DNA of 24,235 nucleotides from Paenibacillus sp. (lineage in GTDB: Bacteria > Bacillota > Bacilli > Paenibacillales > NBRC-103111): positions 1 through 24,235 of the forward strand of contig JARBUQ010000008.1 of NCBI GenBank assembly GCA_029239545.1, given 5' to 3'. Under the pieces are notes generated by a model, which did not search any database, was not told the DNA's origin, and worked only from the letters and a program-made list of their open reading frames with translations. A program made the position numbers and the translations under genes. Shown in pieces: positions 21,769 to 24,235 of the stretch (position 1 is the first letter of the stretch; the number at the start of each line of letters is the position of its first letter).

Positions 21769-22815
21769 CTAAGCCAGCGGTGCGGTAAGCGTTGCCGCCG
21801 TCACCAGCGCAGGCGTGCTGCGCAAGTCATGCAGTGTGCGCGCGCCGATGCCGAACATCGCTACGCGCAGCTCGAACTCGACCTGCGCGAGCGCCTGCAG
21901 CACGGCGTCCTCGCCGTCCACGGCAGCGGCCAGCAGGCCGCGCCCGAAGCCGGCGAGGTCCGCGCCGAGCGCAAGCGCCTTTGCGGCGTCAACGCCGCTC
22001 GTGAGGCCGCCGCTCGCGACGATGACTGCGCCCGGCGCCTGCCGACGCACATCGCGGACGCAGGCTGCCGTCGGCACGCCCCAGTCCGCGAACGCATCGG
22101 CCGCCTGACGGCGAAGCGCGTCTCGGGAGCGGAACTTCTCGACCTCGCTCCACGAGGTGCCGCCCGCTCCCGCAACATCGATGAAGTTCACGCCTGCGTC
22201 CAGCAGACGGCAGGCAGTCGCTCCATCGATGCCCCATCCTACTTCCTTAACTCCAACAGGAATCGCAAGTGATCTGCATAGCTGCTCGATACGCAACAGC
22301 AAATTTTTGAAATTCGTGTTCCCTTCCGGCTGGAACACCTCCTGCATCGCATTCAGATGCAGCACCAGTCCATCTGCCTCCAGCATGTCTACCGCCCGTT
22401 TGCATTCCTCTGCCCCGTATCCATAGTTCAACTGGACGGCTCCCAGATTGGCAAGGAGCGGAATCGAGGGCGCGACCTCGCGGACCCGGAACGTTGCTCC
22501 AAGCTGCGGATTTTCAATGGCCGCCCGGACCGAGCCAACCCCCATTGCCCAACCGAGCCTTTCCGCTGCATGGGCCAGATGCAAATTAATTTGCCTGGCC
22601 TGCTCAGTACCTCCGGTCATCGAGCTGATGATGAATGGAGCTCCTATTCTTTTGCCCATAAATTCCGTCGTTAGATCAATCTCTTGAAAATCCAGCTCAG
22701 GCAGAGCCTTATGTACAAATCGATATTGCTCAAGCCCTGTAGTAATCCCCTTGCCTGCAACCGATTCCTCCAAGCAAATACGGATATGCTCGGCCTTCCT
22801 TTGCTCAGTGCTCAT
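21769..22815 (-). CDS. fni: Type 2 isopentenyl-diphosphate delta-isomerase
   Basis: This FMN-dependent enzyme interconverts isopentenyl and dimethylallyl diphosphate. The 348-residue TIM-barrel protein shows RKAEHIRICLEE at the N-terminus, SSMTGGTEQARQINLHLA, WAMGVGSVRAA, LHLNAMQEVFQPEGN, VKEVGWGI, DVAGAGGTSWSEVE and the flavin phosphate loop GGLTSGVDAAKALALGAD. All are standard for the Fni family. The C-terminal third (about residues 215-345, bases 21780-22170) is strikingly GC-rich compared with the front of the same gene. The gene lies 85 bases downstream of the CarH-like regulator on the same strand, with a terminator-like hairpin and an extended -10 (TGTTATACT, 22844-22852) in between. 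Confidence 0.94.
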   Translation of the reverse strand: MSTEQRKAEHIRICLEESVAGKGITTGLEQYRFVHKALPELDFQEIDLTTEFMGKRIGAPFIISSMTGGTEQARQINLHLAHAAERLGWAMGVGSVRAAIENPQLGATFRVREVAPSIPLLANLGAVQLNYGYGAEECKRAVDMLEADGLVLHLNAMQEVFQPEGNTNFKNLLLRIEQLCRSLAIPVGVKEVGWGIDGATACRLLDAGVNFIDVAGAGGTSWSEVEKFRSRDALRRQAADAFADWGVPTAACVRDVRRQAPGAVIVASGGLTSGVDAAKALALGADLAGFGRGLLAAAVDGEDAVLQALAQVEFELRVAMFGIGARTLHDLRSTPALVTAATLTAPLA

Positions 22816-22843
22816 GGTTACACTCCCTATTCTATATAACCCA

Positions 22844-22852
22844 AGTATAACA
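22844..22852 (-). promoter_or_regulatory. Candidate extended -10 promoter of fni
   Basis: On the minus strand TGTTATACT fits TGnTATAAT with one mismatch. It lies 29 bases before the fni start codon, just after the terminator-like hairpin of the upstream gene. No good -35 is visible. Confidence 0.4.
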
Positions 22853-22857
22853 AAAGA

Positions 22858-22893
22858 GAAGCGAACATGCCCTGCCCTAAAGCATTTCGCTTC
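22858..22893 (-). terminator. Intrinsic terminator of the CarH-like gene
   Basis: On the minus strand GAAGCGA-A-ATGC pairs with GCAT-GT-TCGCTTC (22882-22893 with 22858-22870), followed by TCTTTTG. It lies between the carH stop and fni and may reduce readthrough. Confidence 0.65.
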
Positions 22894-22900
22894 CCTCCGT

Positions 22901-23809
22901 TCAATGCTGCATAATCGAATCTGACATCATGAACTCGGATCGATACCAATCCTCCCAAACTTCCTTAGTCCCTTCAAGTACACAGAATTGGGTTGAGTCC
23001 TCTATGCGCATGAAGCCTTTTCCACCCAAAATAAATTTGAGCCTCGGAAACTGCTCTCTTATTCCTTGGATGGACTGCAGCGTTTCGTCCAGACGTTCTT
23101 TACTCGTCAGAGATAGGCAAATATAAGAAATCCCCATATCACTCACAATTTTGCGGATCCCATCTGCCGGAGTGTTGGCCCCCAAATACAGAACCTCAAT
23201 TCCTTTTTTACGTAAAAAAAGCACGAACAGCAGAAGCCCTAGCTGATGATGCTCCCCCTCCGGACAGAAAGCCATCATCCTTGGCAAAGATGGAATCGTT
23301 GGAAGCAGCCGAAAATAGTGGAAAAACCGTTGGTATACAAAATTGCTAACAAAATGCTCCAGTGCCACACTTACCCAGCCAGACTCCCACTCATCCCCAA
23401 TCCTGTACATAATGGGCGCCAATACACGATGAAAAACTTCTTCAAACGGGTAGGCGGCAAACGCTCTGTCAAGGATGGCATTAGCCTGTTCACTGTTAAA
23501 AGCAACAAGCGTATCGTATAAGTGTTCACAGATTTCGTTATAAGTAGCAAAGCTCTCTGCTTTGACTTGAAACCCGGTATCTACGCCTTCTCTTTTCTTC
23601 TTCAGCATCTGGGCGGCGAGACTTATCGTTAATCCCTTCTCGGATACCTGCTGCTTCAGCCAGTGCAAATCCTCAATATTCTGATCGGTATACAGCCGAT
23701 GCCCGCCTTCTGTTCGTTCCGGTTCAATAACCCCATAGCGGTTCTCCCAAGCACGGATTGTCACGGCAGGGATTCCAAGCATCTGCACAACCCGTTTCAT
23801 ATTGTACAA
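22901..23809 (-). CDS. CarH/LitR-type B12-binding MerR regulator (probable light sensor)
   Basis: This is a 302-residue regulator. Residues 1-70 form a MerR winged helix (VVQMLGIPAVTIRAWENRYG, then RTEGGHRLY). Residues 85-170 form the helical cap with W141, nine residues, then E151-H152: the W-x9-EH signature of CarH photoreceptors. Residues 177-300 form a Rossmann-type cobalamin domain with E186-x-H188-x-x-G191, where His188 would be the lower axial ligand, and a GG turn at 262-263. Known CarH proteins bind adenosylcobalamin in the dark, form tetramers, repress carotenoid genes and release DNA in light. The start is TTG 23809, placed five bases after AAGGTGAG; ATG 23800 is too far from that site. 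A promoter and two TTGTACAA palindromes lie at its 5' end. Confidence 0.9.
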   Translation of the reverse strand: MYNMKRVVQMLGIPAVTIRAWENRYGVIEPERTEGGHRLYTDQNIEDLHWLKQQVSEKGLTISLAAQMLKKKREGVDTGFQVKAESFATYNEICEHLYDTLVAFNSEQANAILDRAFAAYPFEEVFHRVLAPIMYRIGDEWESGWVSVALEHFVSNFVYQRFFHYFRLLPTIPSLPRMMAFCPEGEHHQLGLLLFVLFLRKKGIEVLYLGANTPADGIRKIVSDMGISYICLSLTSKERLDETLQSIQGIREQFPRLKFILGGKGFMRIEDSTQFCVLEGTKEVWEDWYRSEFMMSDSIMQH

Positions 23810-23852
23810 AGAAGCTCACCTTCCTTTTCCCTCATCACCCATACTTGTACAA
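23802..23852. promoter_or_regulatory. Two TTGTACAA palindromes at the carH-like 5' end (candidate operator)
   Basis: The perfect palindrome TTGTACAA occurs at 23802-23809, overlapping the TTG start codon, and at 23845-23852, just downstream of the -10. The centres are 43 bases apart, close to four helical turns. The spacing and position suggest an autoregulatory operator. Direct proof of binding is lacking. Confidence 0.5.
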
Positions 23853-23854
23853 AT

Positions 23855-23883
23855 ACTATACACCAATCCCTTCTCATTGACAA
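23855..23883 (-). promoter_or_regulatory. Sigma-A-type promoter of the CarH-like gene
   Basis: On the minus strand TTGTCA (23878-23883), 17 bases, TATAGT (23855-23860): a good vegetative promoter. The first TTGTACAA palindrome lies at the expected transcription start. Confidence 0.65.
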
Positions 23884-23973
23884 AATGTTTAATAGCTGTC
23901 GCTACACCTGCAAGTACGCTCCGACTCCGGTTTGGCTCCCCCTTCAGTAAACAAAAACAGACTTGCAAGTAAG

Positions 23974-24004
23974 AAAAACCTGACTGGAAGTTTCACCAGT
24001 CAGG
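23974..24004 (-). terminator. Intrinsic terminator of RNA element B
   Basis: On the minus strand CCTGACTGG and CCAGTCAGG (23996-24004, 23979-23987) form a 9-bp stem with an 8-base loop, followed by TTTTTC. Confidence 0.9.
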
Positions 24005-24161
24005 TCCTTGGCGGTTGAGTTCAGTTTGGCGCGTGGTAGGGCAGGCAGGTGGGCTCCGATCGCGGTTGTACATGAATTCTTTGATCTTATTTAGCGGTTA
24101 GAATTCAAGTACAAAGGCGAACACTTCGTTTCTCCGCTCCACCTTCCTGCCCTTTTTGTTC
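23974..24161 (-). ncRNA. Structured RNA-like element, copy B, ending in a terminator
   Basis: This is the minus-strand counterpart of element A. It has the same 5' block (GAACAAAAAGGGCAGGAAGG, continuing to 24127, 33 of 35 bases as in A). The outer stem is 24140-24153 with 24038-24051 (13 of 14 pairs). The inner stem is TTGTACTTGAATTC (24101-24114) with 24066-24079 (13 of 14 pairs), unrelated in sequence to the inner stem of A. The GCGCCAAACTGAA box (24020-24032) is identical and the 3' terminator follows. The hairpin before the inner stem is CGAA-GTG-TTCG instead of AAGCG-TCAG-CGCTT. The 5' flank to the window edge shares only GCTGCAAAG with the flank of A, and holds small hairpins (GCGGAA-AA-TTCCGC and GGTC-GAGAAG-GACC). 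Confidence 0.7.
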
Positions 24162-24235
24162 ACACTTTTGGTCCTTCTCGACCACTCCATCCCTTCTAAG
24201 GCGGAATTTTCCGCTTTGCAGCGACCAATCGGGCT

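Noticed and set aside
21790..22270. Several long open frames in other phases inside the GC-rich part of fni
   Set aside because: High GC removes stop codons in all frames. The products are Arg/Ala/Pro-rich, and the fni frame has clear family motifs.
1..24235. tRNA, rRNA or insertion sequence genes
   Set aside because: No cloverleaf, rRNA segment or transposase reading frame was found on either strand by eye.

Overview
The window looks like chromosomal DNA of an endospore-forming member of the Bacillales, most likely Paenibacillus or a close relative. The gene order follows the Bacillus subtilis block scpB-scpA / ribH-ribBA-ribE-ribD / ppiB / lysA-spoVA / sigF-spoIIAB-spoIIAA-dacF. Base composition is mixed, near 50% GC by eye, and most genes have strong AGGAGG-like ribosome binding sites. 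The genus is an inference from synteny and protein style; no rRNA is present.

Layout. From 5 to 7120 everything runs on the minus strand: an FMN riboswitch with a terminator, then ribD-ribE-ribBA-ribH (riboflavin synthesis), a membrane protein resembling a site-2 protease with a damaged active site, the condensin partners scpA and scpB, a DUF2953 protein and the sporulation protein YtfJ/GerW. From 7790 to 10283 the plus strand carries a small membrane protein, a cyclophilin (ppiB) and two general-stress proteins of the YflT/17M type behind a sigma-B-like promoter. The 800 bases between ppiB and the stress genes hold no convincing gene. They hold four small look-alike hairpins followed by a structured, terminator-ended RNA-like element. 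A second copy of that element lies on the minus strand at the right end of the window.

From 10462 to 15245, on the minus strand, lie a small membrane protein, lysA and a shortened spoVA operon (spoVAA-spoVAB-spoVAF only) behind a sigma-G-like promoter. A phytanoyl-CoA-dioxygenase-family gene (plus strand) sits between spoVA and the forespore regulator operon spoIIAA-spoIIAB-sigF. That operon has a sigma-H-like promoter and is preceded by dacF. To the right are accessory genes: a second dioxygenase divergent from an AraC-type regulator that has a translationally coupled 24-codon upstream ORF, a type 2 isopentenyl-diphosphate isomerase (fni), and a MerR-type regulator carrying the CarH/LitR cobalamin motifs.

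How parts fit. The rib genes make riboflavin under FMN feedback. SpoIIAA/AB/SigF, DacF, the SpoVA proteins and YtfJ serve spore development and germination. LysA provides lysine from diaminopimelate. The CarH-like gene next to an isoprenoid isomerase suggests light- and B12-dependent control of isoprenoid or carotenoid supply. The most unusual material is non-coding: the duplicated structured element with compensatory stem changes, the hairpin array beside one copy, and a repeated 8-bp palindrome at the carH promoter that also occurs upstream of the first dioxygenase gene.
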